13,144 nt of DNA, taken from assembly GCA_023392185.1 (NCBI GenBank), contig JAEVZP010000083.1:1-13144 (forward strand), read 5' to 3'. Under the pieces are notes generated by a model that searched no databases, was not told where the DNA came from, and was given only the letters and a program-made list of their open reading frames with translations. This document shows, piece by piece, positions 1-6,294 of the stretch. The DNA is from Bacteroidota bacterium (GTDB lineage Bacteria; Bacteroidota; Bacteroidia; Chitinophagales; Chitinophagaceae). Within the stretch, counting starts at the first letter, position 1. Each line of letters opens with the position of its first letter. Made by a program: the position numbers and the translations under genes.

Positions 1-62
1 ACGGCGAGGTAATTACCGGCCCCCCCCGCGCCCGCCTCGAGAAGGTGGTACTGGGCGAATGA
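1..62 (+). CDS. 3' end of an unidentified gene (possibly Rieske-like tail)
   Basis: An open frame enters from the left edge and stops at TGA 60-62. The visible tail reads GEVITGPPRARLEKVVLGE. The pattern G-E-V-I-x-G-P-P followed by a short Leu-containing end is reminiscent of the C-terminus of Rieske [2Fe-2S] proteins, where a 'dG.v..gP....L' segment follows the cluster-binding loops. The diagnostic CxH and CxxH boxes would lie outside the window, so this is only a suggestion. Nineteen codons cannot establish a product. It is on the same strand as the DUF1800 gene but about 200 bases away. Confidence 0.4.
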   Translation, partial: GEVITGPPRARLEKVVLGE

Positions 63-264
63 TTCATTCCTGGCTGAAAGGCTTTCCCACGCTTCTGCTT
101 TCTTAAGAACTTTATTTCCACCTTAAAACCAGCCTTCCCGACCTTTCAACCGTCCGGAAAACCGGTTTTCATTACCGCATTTTCCGGAAATGGCCGGAGG
201 GGATTTTTCGTTTCTCCGGGTGCTGCACCTTTAAGCCTCCATCCTTTTTTCCGGTCTTTTGAAA
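63..264. other. Spacer between partial gene and DUF1800 gene
   Basis: No coding signal was seen. The spacer contains one copy of the recurrent palindrome TTCCGGAA (182-189) and a related TCCGGA just upstream (about 153). I could find neither a clean TAnnTTTG promoter element nor a hairpin with a T-tract. Confidence 0.5.
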
Positions 265-1725
265 ATGGCTCTTTCCCGGCTTCAGAAAAACCTGCACCTG
301 CTCTCCCGTGCCGGCTTTGGTCCTTCCCTGCACCAGCTGCCCGGCCTGGACCGGATCTCGCCCGAACAACTGTGGCGGCAACTGGCGTCCGACAGCCGTG
401 AAGTACCGCCCAAAATTGAGGCGACCCAGCCTCGTATCGACCGGGAAAAGCTCCGGCTGCTGCCAGAGGAAGCGCAAATAGCAGCCCGACAGGCGGCGCA
501 AAAGCAAACCCGGCTGGAGCTTCAAAGGCTGAGCGGCGCGTGGCTGAAAACCCTGGCCGACAGTCCGGCCCAGCTTCGGGAGCGCATGGCTTTTTTCTGG
601 CACGGCCACTTCGCCACCCGGATCGGACCAATAGATTTTAACCGCGATTTGTTGCACATTTTCCGGGAAAAAGGGCTGGGTAAGTTCGGCGATCTGCTTC
701 TGGCAGTCAGTCAGTCACCGGCCATGCTTCTTTTTCTCAACAACCAGCAAAACCGCAAGGCAAAGCCAAACGAAAACTTTGCCCGGGAGGCTATGGAACT
801 GTTTACCCTCGGGCGCGGCCACTACACTGAGAAAGACGTGAAAGAAGCCGCCCGGGCTTTTACCGGCTGGACCTATGCAACCGTTCCGCTGCCAAGCGCT
901 TCGCCCGAGGCTGGCGAAGCCTATTTTCTGTTTCGCCCCAAAGCACACGATGAAGGTCTCAAAACATTCCTGGGAAAAACCGGCCCTTTCAAGGGGGAAG
1001 ATATCCTTCGTATCCTGCTGGAGCAAAAACAGACGGCCCGCTTCCTGACCGAAAAAATATATCGTCATTTTGTAAATGAAAAACCCGATGAAAAGCGCGT
1101 GGCAGACCTGAGTAGATCGTTTTACAACTCGGGCTACGACATCGGTGTGCTGCTGGAAAGGATTTTCACCGCTTCATGGTTTTTCGACAGTCAAAATGTC
1201 GGCAATCGCATCAAGTCGCCGGTAGAGCTGCTGGCAGGCATCCGGCGGATAATGCCTTTTGAGTTCGGAAATCCCTCCGGTTTGTTTGTATTGCAGAATA
1301 TGTTGGGGCAAACGCTGTTGCAGCCGCCCAATGTAGCAGGCTGGCCGCTGGGCAAGGCGTGGATTGATAGCAGCTCACTCCTGCTTCGCCTGCAGCTGCC
1401 TTATATCGTGGCCGGAACGGAAGCCTTGCAGGGAGCGCCCAAGCCTGACGACGATTTACAGATGGGTAAAAAAGCGACTGCCGAAAACTTAGCCATCAAG
1501 CCTGTCTTTTCCCCTAATCTGTTGCAGAGCAGGGTTCTTTGGAAGGAAACAGAGGAAGCGCTCCGCGGACTAACAGTTGCACAGCTGGCTTCTTATCTGA
1601 TGGTCCGGCCGGAAAAAGCGCCGGTAGCTTTGGCTATGGAAGCCGTCAGGCCTGTTGCTGCTGCAAACCATACGCGCACATCTTTGTTACGGTTGATGAG
1701 TCTGCCGGAATATCAGTTAGGATAG
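265..1725 (+). CDS. DUF1800 domain-containing protein
   Basis: Predicted 486-residue protein of the DUF1800 family, whose biochemical function is unknown. Family features visible in order: an N-terminal 'HLLSRAGFGPS' helix, 'RERMAFFWHGHFATR' about a quarter of the way in, the hallmark 'NENFAREAMELFTLGRGHYT' followed by 'KEAARAFTGW', 'FLTEKIYRHFVNE', 'IKSPVELLAGIRR', and 'LLQPPNVAGWPLG' plus 'WIDSSSLLLR' in the C-terminal third. The end 'LPEYQLG' matches the usual family terminus, so the gene is complete. The open frame reaches a TTG at 259, but the ATG at 265 is the more natural start. I see no convincing signal peptide. In Bacteroidota such genes are commonly followed by a DUF1501 gene; here the next gene is an unrelated acetyltransferase. 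The family call is firm; the role is not known. Confidence 0.9.
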   Translation: MALSRLQKNLHLLSRAGFGPSLHQLPGLDRISPEQLWRQLASDSREVPPKIEATQPRIDREKLRLLPEEAQIAARQAAQKQTRLELQRLSGAWLKTLADSPAQLRERMAFFWHGHFATRIGPIDFNRDLLHIFREKGLGKFGDLLLAVSQSPAMLLFLNNQQNRKAKPNENFAREAMELFTLGRGHYTEKDVKEAARAFTGWTYATVPLPSASPEAGEAYFLFRPKAHDEGLKTFLGKTGPFKGEDILRILLEQKQTARFLTEKIYRHFVNEKPDEKRVADLSRSFYNSGYDIGVLLERIFTASWFFDSQNVGNRIKSPVELLAGIRRIMPFEFGNPSGLFVLQNMLGQTLLQPPNVAGWPLGKAWIDSSSLLLRLQLPYIVAGTEALQGAPKPDDDLQMGKKATAENLAIKPVFSPNLLQSRVLWKETEEALRGLTVAQLASYLMVRPEKAPVALAMEAVRPVAAANHTRTSLLRLMSLPEYQLG

Positions 1726-1787
1726 AATAGTCCCTATTGTGTACGGCATGCCCTATATCAATATTTCCGGTAATTCCCGCCCGCAAA

Positions 1788-1818
1788 TTTGGTAGATAGA
1801 AGCTTAATCTTATTTTTG
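1788..1818 (+). promoter_or_regulatory. Bacteroidota-type -33/-7 promoter for the GNAT gene
   Basis: TTTG at 1788-1791, a 19-base spacer, then TATTTTTG at 1811-1818. This is an exact match to the TTTG-N19-TAnnTTTG consensus of the primary sigma factor in Bacteroidota. Transcription would start in the mid-1820s, just upstream of the ATG at 1834. That argues against the alternative TTG start at 1789, which lies inside the -33 box. Confidence 0.6.
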
Positions 1819-1833
1819 TTTGAAAAATTTGAA

Positions 1834-2346
1834 ATGCGTCTTCCGAATCCTGTTTTCAGTATTTACATCCGCTCCTATGAGCCAAAGGATCTTGAGGCTT
1901 GCCTGACGTGTTTCAAAACCAACGTCCCAACCGCCTTCACACCGGAAGAAATTGGTTTCTTTGAGGATTTTCTTCAAAACCGCGTCTCTGTTTCACCTGA
2001 TACCCTGCCTTATTTTGTTTTGGTGGAAAGGGATTCAATTGTGGGATGCGGTGGCCTTGGCCTGAATGAAAACGACACGGTTTCACTCACATGGGGATTG
2101 GTGCGGCAAGACTGTCAAAAACGCGGATTGGGTTTGGCTTTACTCGAATACCGGCTTCGCAAAGTATGGGAACTGTTCCCGGGTAAGAAGTTGCGTTTAG
2201 ATACGTCTCAGCATGCGGCCGGCTTTTTTGAAAAACACGGCTTTCAGACCGTTGGGTTTGTCCCCGATGGTTATTCTGCCGGTTTGCACCGCTATGATAT
2301 GGAATGGCCTAGCAAGACGGGTGTCGAAATGCTTTGCTGCCCATAA
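1834..2346 (+). CDS. GNAT family N-acetyltransferase
   Basis: Predicted 170-residue GCN5-related acetyltransferase, expected to move an acetyl group from acetyl-CoA to an amine; the substrate cannot be read from sequence. Fold features: N-terminal 'IRSYEPKDLEACL' (strand 1/helix 1), 'VGCGGLGLNENDTVSLTWGLV' strands at about 70-90, the acetyl-CoA pyrophosphate-binding motif A 'QKRGLGLAL' at 95-103, and the C-terminal 'FFEKHGFQTVGFV' at 131-143. The frame extends upstream to a TTG at 1789, but that codon overlaps the predicted -33 element, so the ATG at 1834 is chosen. The gene is monocistronic on the plus strand and converges with the adenosyltransferase gene, whose stop lies 64 bases away. Complete; the family is certain, the function open. 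Confidence 0.85.
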   Translation: MRLPNPVFSIYIRSYEPKDLEACLTCFKTNVPTAFTPEEIGFFEDFLQNRVSVSPDTLPYFVLVERDSIVGCGGLGLNENDTVSLTWGLVRQDCQKRGLGLALLEYRLRKVWELFPGKKLRLDTSQHAAGFFEKHGFQTVGFVPDGYSAGLHRYDMEWPSKTGVEMLCCP

Positions 2347-2356
2347 GTTTCAGGCC

Positions 2357-2380
2357 GCCGGAAGGAGCCGGATTTCCGGC
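2357..2380. terminator. Possible hairpin between convergent genes
   Basis: GCCGGAA (2357-2363) and TTCCGGC (2374-2380) form a 7-bp stem with a 10-base loop, midway between the convergent stops at 2346 and 2411. There is no strong T-tract on either side, so a role in termination is inferred from position alone. Confidence 0.35.
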
Positions 2381-2410
2381 ATGCTTTCCCTTGCGGATGC
2401 AACAGGAATT

Positions 2411-2965
2411 TTATTTCCGCGCCCGCCACGGCGTTTCCACGCCGCCCGCTTTATGCGTGATATACCGGCAGAGCGTAAACAGAAAATCCGACAGCCGGTT
2501 CAGATAGGGAATGATGCGTTCGGGAACGTTCGCTTCCTCGCTTTGCAGCGCTACACATAAGCGTTCGGCGCGGCGACACACACATCGGGCCACATGGCAG
2601 TGCGAAGCCGCCAGATTACCGCCCGGCAGAATAAAAGAACGCATTTGGGGAAGCACCTCGTTCATCTGGTCAATCCGTGCTTCCAGCCAGGTAATGTCTT
2701 CAGCGTGCAGGTCAGGCAGGGCCATTTTCACGTCTTTGTTGGGCGCCGTTGCCAGCTCCGAGCCAATCGTAAACAGCCGGTCCTGGATTTCCTGCAGCCA
2801 GCCGTTGGCCTCGCCGTCGCCGATGCTGTCGCGCACCACGCCGATGTAGGAGTTCAGCTCGTCCACCGTGCCGTAGCTTTCAATCCGCAGGTGATTCTTT
2901 GGTACGCGCACGCCGCCAATCAGTGCGGTGGTGCCTTTATCGCCGGTTTTCGTGTAGATTTTCAT
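2411..2965 (-). CDS. PduO-type cob(I)alamin adenosyltransferase
   Basis: Predicted 184-residue ATP:corrinoid adenosyltransferase, which transfers the 5'-deoxyadenosyl group of ATP to the cobalt of cob(I)alamin or cob(I)yrinic acid a,c-diamide to make coenzyme B12. Visible motifs: N-terminal ATP-binding 'IYTKTGDKGTTALIGG', 'RIESYGTVDELNSYIG' at about 27-42, 'FILPGGNLAASHCHVARCVC' with the following 'RRAER' in the second half, and 'IPYLNRLSDFLFTLCRY' near the C-terminus. Length and motif order are normal for the PduO family, which differs in fold from the BtuR/CobA type. No other cobalamin gene lies in the window, so a role in salvage or in serving a B12-dependent mutase is inferred. A TATTTTTG-like -7 element lies upstream (3067-3060), but the nearest TTTG is only 15 bases away from it, so the promoter is uncertain. 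Confidence 0.92.
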   Translation of the reverse strand: MKIYTKTGDKGTTALIGGVRVPKNHLRIESYGTVDELNSYIGVVRDSIGDGEANGWLQEIQDRLFTIGSELATAPNKDVKMALPDLHAEDITWLEARIDQMNEVLPQMRSFILPGGNLAASHCHVARCVCRRAERLCVALQSEEANVPERIIPYLNRLSDFLFTLCRYITHKAGGVETPWRARK

Positions 2966-3010
2966 AGGTCAGGTTTTTTGAAAAGAATCAGTCACTTAAA
3001 TTCCTTGTGG

Positions 3011-3046
3011 TGTCAGGCTGAGCCCTTCGACAAACTCAGGGTGACA
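3011..3046. repeat. Imperfect palindromic dispersed repeat (CTGAG-type)
   Basis: The ends TGTCAggCTGAG and CTCAGggTGACA form an imperfect palindrome. Its core at 3024-3040, read on the minus strand, is CCTGAGTTTGTCGAAGG and matches 16 of 17 bases with a second copy at 3767-3783. This core resembles a repeat scattered through intergenic DNA of many bacterial genomes. It lies between the methyltransferase stop and the adenosyltransferase start. Confidence 0.65.
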
Positions 3047-3088
3047 ACAAGTGGTGCTTCAAAAATAATTATGAGGCGGTTTCAAAAG

Positions 3089-3670
3089 CTATTTCCATTC
3101 GGCCAGGAGTAACTGCTTTTTTCGTTCGACGCCCCAGCGAAAGCCGGTCAACTTTCCGGCGCTGCCCACCACGCGATGGCAGGGAATCAAAACCGCAATG
3201 GGGTTTTGCCCGACTGCATTGCCCACGGCCCGCGCGGCAGTTACAGGAAGTCCCAGTCGGGCTGCTAATTGTCCGTAGGTACAGGTTTCTCCCACCGGAA
3301 TTTCCAACAAGGCCTGCCATACCTGCAACTGAAAAGGGCTGCCGGAAAGGTGCAGTGGAATCGTTTTTTGAGGCAAATTTCCGGAAATCCAGTCGGCAGC
3401 CAGCGCATGTTCGGGCAGGGGAGCCGGCTTTAAAACGGCCTTGGGATACTGCTGCGCCAACGCTTCCAAAAGGTTTTCGTTGGTATCTGTGAAATGAAGT
3501 GCGCAAATGCCGCTTTCAGTGGATGCTATGAGGGCGTCTCCAAAGGGTGTCGGGTGGATACTGTAGTGCAGCGCCGTTATTTCTTTGGCCACATTCCGGT
3601 CGGAGGCGATGACGCAGAAAGGCATTTGCGCTATCTGCGGAGCGGGCGTAGTGAATAAAGCAGTCTGCAT
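3089..3670 (-). CDS. ogt: Methylated-DNA--[protein]-cysteine S-methyltransferase
   Basis: Predicted 193-residue suicide repair protein that transfers the alkyl group from O6-alkylguanine (and O4-alkylthymine) in DNA to its own cysteine. The active site 'IPCHRVV' puts the acceptor Cys at about residue 164. The DNA-binding helix-turn-helix region is 'FQLQVWQALLEIPVGETCTY' followed by 'AARAVGNAVGQNPIAVL', and the C-terminal 'GFRWGVERKKQLLLAEWK' is typical. The N-terminal domain begins near 'YSIHPTPFGDALIAST'. About 30 residues precede it with no recognisable domain; there is no Ada-type metal-binding Cys4 domain and no AraC domain, so this is an Ogt/AGT-class enzyme. Met1 at 3670 is used; Met16 (3625) is an alternative start. 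A TTCCGGAA palindrome sits 12 bases upstream of the ATG, and another lies inside the gene (3379). Confidence 0.93.
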   Translation of the reverse strand: MQTALFTTPAPQIAQMPFCVIASDRNVAKEITALHYSIHPTPFGDALIASTESGICALHFTDTNENLLEALAQQYPKAVLKPAPLPEHALAADWISGNLPQKTIPLHLSGSPFQLQVWQALLEIPVGETCTYGQLAARLGLPVTAARAVGNAVGQNPIAVLIPCHRVVGSAGKLTGFRWGVERKKQLLLAEWK

Positions 3671-3728
3671 AGGCTTACAAATTTCCGGAAATTTTGCCGC
3701 GAATTGTTGTCAGAGACAAGGTATTTTT

Positions 3729-3834
3729 GGTAGTGTGCTTGGCTGAATGACGGTTCTTTTAAGATGCCTGAGCTTGTCGAAGGCCCGCCATCTCCGTATG
3801 TTTTCGGTTCCATCATTCGTTCTAACACACTACC
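3729..3834. repeat. Inverted-repeat-bounded spacer segment with CTGAG-type repeat
   Basis: GGTAGTGTG (3729-3737) is repeated in inverted form as CACACTACC (3826-3834). The ~106-base segment between them contains CCTGAGCTTGTCGAAGG (3767-3783), the second copy of the repeat at 3024-3040. AGAGACAAG occurs just outside both ends (from 3712 and from 3844). The structure suggests accretion of small dispersed repeats between purE and ogt rather than a gene. No transposase or target duplication could be defined. Confidence 0.5.
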
Positions 3835-3840
3835 GTATTT

Positions 3841-3870
3841 TGTAGAGACAAGACATGCCTTGTCTCTACA
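3841..3870. repeat. 30-base palindromic repeat
   Basis: TGTAGAGACAAG (3841-3852) and CTTGTCTCTACA (3859-3870) are perfect 12-base inverted arms around a 6-base centre that contains CATG. It lies 31 bases downstream of the purE stop on the minus strand. The TGTAGAGACAAG..CTTGTCTCTACA pattern is of the REP-like or small-palindrome kind. With no T-run on the minus-strand exit side it is not a textbook terminator, though it could stop or stabilise the purE transcript. Confidence 0.65.
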
Positions 3871-3901
3871 GCACCGGAATGGCGTTGTCCGGGAAATAAT
3901 C

Positions 3902-4408
3902 CTACAAATTTCCGGAAAGTTCAGCCCGCATTTTTTCCACTTTCGCGCGGTTTTGGGCTTTGAAATTGTGGAGTTTTCCCCTCAGTTCGGGAGCCGAAAT
4001 CGCCAGCATCTGAATGGCCAGCAGTCCGGCATTTTGCGCCGCGTTGAGGGCAACCGTCGCCACCGGTACGCCGTTCGGCATTTGCAGAATCGACAGCACC
4101 GAATCCCAGCCGTCAATGGAGTTAGACGATTTTACCGGCACGCCAATCACCGGCAGTGTCGTAAGCGACGCAACCATGCCCGGCAGGTGGGCAGCGCCGC
4201 CCGCTCCGGCGATAATGGCACCAAAACCAGCGCCTTCGGCCTCAGTGGCAAACTGAAACATCCACTCCGGGCTGCGGTGCGCCGAGACCACGGTAAATTC
4301 GGTTTCCACGCCAAACTGGTTTAAAATGTCCACGGCAGGCTGCATCACTGGTGCATCCGATGAAGAGCCCATGATTACGGCGACGCGGGGAAGGGTAGTT
4401 TTTTCCAT
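3902..4408 (-). CDS. purE: N5-carboxyaminoimidazole ribonucleotide mutase PurE
   Basis: Predicted 168-residue class I PurE, which converts N5-CAIR to CAIR, the step after PurK in de novo purine synthesis. Motifs: 'VAVIMGSSSD' at 9-18 (phosphate and ribose binding), 'VVSAHRSPEWM' with the catalytic His near 44, 'IIAGAGGAAHLPGMVASLTT' and 'PVIGVPV' forming the central loop, and 'NAAQNAGLLAIQML' towards the end. Length matches bacterial PurE from the Met at 4408. The frame also opens at an ATG at 4468, which would add 20 residues; that ATG overlaps the stop of the upstream toxin gene as ATGA. Family length favours 4408, but coupled initiation at 4468 is possible. The last codons contain a TTCCGGAA palindrome (3910). 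No separate promoter was found, so transcription from purK is likely. Confidence 0.95.
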   Translation of the reverse strand: MEKTTLPRVAVIMGSSSDAPVMQPAVDILNQFGVETEFTVVSAHRSPEWMFQFATEAEGAGFGAIIAGAGGAAHLPGMVASLTTLPVIGVPVKSSNSIDGWDSVLSILQMPNGVPVATVALNAAQNAGLLAIQMLAISAPELRGKLHNFKAQNRAKVEKMRAELSGNL

Positions 4409-4464
4409 AAAAAAATCCGCCACAAAGGACGGATAGTTTTGGTGGGGTTCCAAAAAAGGAGAAA

Positions 4465-4842
4465 TCATTTTGGCGCTACGGCGTTGCGAATCCAGGTCAC
4501 GATTTCTTCAAAAGAGAGATTGCCGGAAGCAACTTGGATGACGAAATCGTAGCGGGCTTCGTCTTCAACTTCAAGTGTCTTACCGCCAATATCCAGTACA
4601 GCCAGCATCAGATAAAAACCTGTGCGTTTGTTGCCATCTACAAATGGATGATTCAGCAAGACACTTTGAAGAATAGCTGCTGATTTTTCTTCTATAGTTG
4701 GATAATAATCTTGTTCGTCAAATCCGTCAAAAGGCCGGATAAGGGCAGATTCTAAGCCATTCTGGTCGCGCACACCATCCGTACCACCATAAAGTTCAAT
4801 CAGTTCTTTATGGATGACCAAAGTTTGTTCTACGGTAATCAT
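4465..4842 (-). CDS. doc: Doc-type (death-on-curing) toxin, Fic/Doc family
   Basis: Predicted 125-residue Fic/Doc protein. The conserved loop 'HPFVDGNKRTGF' spans 65-76; His65 sits where phage P1 Doc has its catalytic His66. As in Doc, the loop has Lys where AMP-transferring Fic enzymes have Gly, and the distal Arg is absent. P1 Doc is a kinase that phosphorylates and inactivates EF-Tu, and the same activity is inferred here. Upstream, 'RDQNGLESALIRP' at 25-37 is another family landmark. The frame opens with GTG at 4845, but the ATG at 4842 overlaps the antitoxin TGA as TGATG, the normal toxin-antitoxin arrangement, so it is preferred. The gene lies between purK and purE, an unusual place for a toxin. 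Confidence 0.9.
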   Translation of the reverse strand: MITVEQTLVIHKELIELYGGTDGVRDQNGLESALIRPFDGFDEQDYYPTIEEKSAAILQSVLLNHPFVDGNKRTGFYLMLAVLDIGGKTLEVEDEARYDFVIQVASGNLSFEEIVTWIRNAVAPK

Positions 4843-5018
4843 CACTGAGCCAGTTTTTTAAAGACCTCATGATTCTCACGCAAAATTTTGTCTTTACTGG
4901 CAAGGATATCCCAGGTTTCTTTTTTAAGCTCCATGCTTTTCAATAACTCTTCCAGCTCGGCTTCAGAAAAGGTGTCAATACGGGCGATAATAGCCTTTTT
5001 CATTTCTGCAATGCTCAT
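4842..5018 (-). CDS. Putative antitoxin partner of Doc (58 residues)
   Basis: A 58-codon gene directly upstream of doc; its TGA shares the A with the toxin's ATG (TGATG). The protein starts MSIAEMKKAI and ends ENHEVFKKLAQ. It is rich in Lys, Glu and Leu, should be almost wholly helical, and has an amphipathic 'SEAELEELLKSMELKKE' in the middle. I recognise no Phd/YefM or AbrB-type DNA-binding fold, and it is shorter than P1 Phd (73 residues). The role is inferred from gene order: small, upstream of and overlapping a Doc toxin. In Phd the C-terminal segment neutralises Doc, and the C-terminal helix here may do likewise. It starts only 34 bases after the purK stop, with no clear promoter of its own. 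Confidence 0.75.
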   Translation of the reverse strand: MSIAEMKKAIIARIDTFSEAELEELLKSMELKKETWDILASKDKILRENHEVFKKLAQ

Positions 5019-5052
5019 AGTTGTTCGTTTTTACACCTAAAGTTACAAAATA

Positions 5053-6183
5053 CTATTCCATCTCCAGCACCGTCTGCACCGCTTTCATCGTGCTTTTAAC
5101 CGCTTCCATCCGGGGCAGCGCAATGGTTACGTGGCCCATTTTTCGGCCTGCTTTGCCGCCGCTTTTGCCGTACCAGTGCAGGTGTGCGCCCGGAATTTTC
5201 AGCAACGCGTCGATTATATTTACGGAAAGTGTAACATCAGTTGTATCGGGTTCCAGAAAGTTAACCATGGCAGAGGGCAGCAGCGTTTGGGTGCTGCCGA
5301 GCGGCAGGTTGCAAATGGCGCGCAAAAGCTGTTCGTACTGCGAAGTCACGACCGCTTCAATGGTGTGGTGACCGCTGTTGTGCGGGCGCGGGGCCATCTC
5401 ATTTACGAGCAATTTTCCGGAACTATCTATAAACATTTCTACTGCCAGAATGCCTACGAACTGAAGCTTTTCGGCAATCTGTCGCGCAAGCGCTTCGGCT
5501 TCTTCTAAGATTTTTTCCGGAACGCCGGCAGCCGGACACAGCTGGTAATCCAAGATAAATTTCCCCGGCTTGAACACCATTTCCACCGGCTCGTACACGG
5601 CAATTTCGCCCCGCTCGTTCCGGGCCACAATCACCGAGATTTCCTTGGCCAAATCAATCGCTTCTTCCAATACGGATTCGCCTTCGAAAGCGCCTTCCAG
5701 ATCGGCTTCGGAGCGCAGCATCATCACGCCCTGGCCGTCGTAGCCGCCCCGGCAGCTCTTCAAGACCATCGGGTAGGCGATTTTTTGATCCAAAAGCGCT
5801 GATTTTCCGGAAATTACCTTGCCCGCAGCCGTCGGGAAACCGGCCTCCAACAGCCACGCTTTTTGCAAGCCCTTATCCTGAATCATTTTTATCACCCGCG
5901 CCTGTGGAAACACCTTGACGCCGTCGGCTTCCAGTCGCTCCAGCGCCGCCACCGATACGGCTTCCATTTCAATGGTTACGATGTCCTGGTCTTTTCCAAA
6001 TGCATACACCGCTGCTTCGTCGGTAGGGGAAGCAAGGGTGAAATTCCGGACAAACGGTGCGCTGGTGCAGGCCGCGTTGCCGTCTAGTATAGAGATTTGA
6101 AAGCCGAAATCAAGGGCGCTGCGCAGGAGCATGGAGCCGAGCTGGCCGCCGCCGAGCACGCCGATTTTTGTGGTGTGAAGCAA
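5053..6183 (-). CDS. purK: N5-carboxyaminoimidazole ribonucleotide synthase PurK
   Basis: Predicted 376-residue ATP-grasp enzyme that makes N5-CAIR from AIR, bicarbonate and ATP, supplying PurE. Motifs: 'KIGVLGGGQLGSML' at the N-terminus, 'MIQDKGLQKAWLLEAGFPT' at 100-118, the ATP-grasp glycine loop 'SCRGGYDGQGVM' at about 143-154, and 'VNEMAPRPHNSGHHTIEA' in the C-terminal half. The frame stays open to 6378, but that extension is low-complexity, hydrophobic and runs into palindromic repeats. The next in-frame ATG lies after the GGGQLG loop, so a TTG at 6183 (giving LLHTTKIGVLGG) is the best start. A -7 element at 6219-6226 fits this choice. Three TTCCGGAA palindromes lie inside the gene (5415, 5515, 5805). 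Head of the purK-antitoxin-doc-purE unit. Confidence 0.93.
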   Translation of the reverse strand: MLHTTKIGVLGGGQLGSMLLRSALDFGFQISILDGNAACTSAPFVRNFTLASPTDEAAVYAFGKDQDIVTIEMEAVSVAALERLEADGVKVFPQARVIKMIQDKGLQKAWLLEAGFPTAAGKVISGKSALLDQKIAYPMVLKSCRGGYDGQGVMMLRSEADLEGAFEGESVLEEAIDLAKEISVIVARNERGEIAVYEPVEMVFKPGKFILDYQLCPAAGVPEKILEEAEALARQIAEKLQFVGILAVEMFIDSSGKLLVNEMAPRPHNSGHHTIEAVVTSQYEQLLRAICNLPLGSTQTLLPSAMVNFLEPDTTDVTLSVNIIDALLKIPGAHLHWYGKSGGKAGRKMGHVTIALPRMEAVKSTMKAVQTVLEME

Positions 6184-6218
6184 GGGAAGTAGAAAGATTT
6201 GAGTAGAAAGTAGAAAGA

Positions 6219-6226
6219 CAAAAGTA
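6219..6226 (-). promoter_or_regulatory. -7 promoter element of purK
   Basis: Read on the minus strand this is TACTTTTG, a full match to TAnnTTTG. It would start transcription about 30 bases before the TTG at 6183. No TTTG or TTG lies at the expected -33 distance; a TTCCGGAA palindrome (6244-6251) occupies that place instead. Confidence 0.45.
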
Positions 6227-6294
6227 AAACGGCAGGGCAGGATTTCCGGAAACGCAGAAAATGCGCCGGATGCAGGAACACGGTAGGGATGCGG

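Noticed and set aside
146..657. Two 161-codon minus-strand open frames over the start of the DUF1800 gene
   Set aside because: They overlap conserved DUF1800 sequence in other frames and show no family features.
1789..1833. Upstream TTG start for the GNAT gene
   Set aside because: The TTG lies within the predicted -33 promoter box, and the ATG at 1834 is well placed behind the -7 box.
3631..3828. 65-codon minus-strand open frame upstream of ogt
   Set aside because: Its GPSTSSG stretch is the translation of the dispersed TGAGCTTGTCGAAGG repeat, a known source of false proteins, and the frame overlaps the ogt start.
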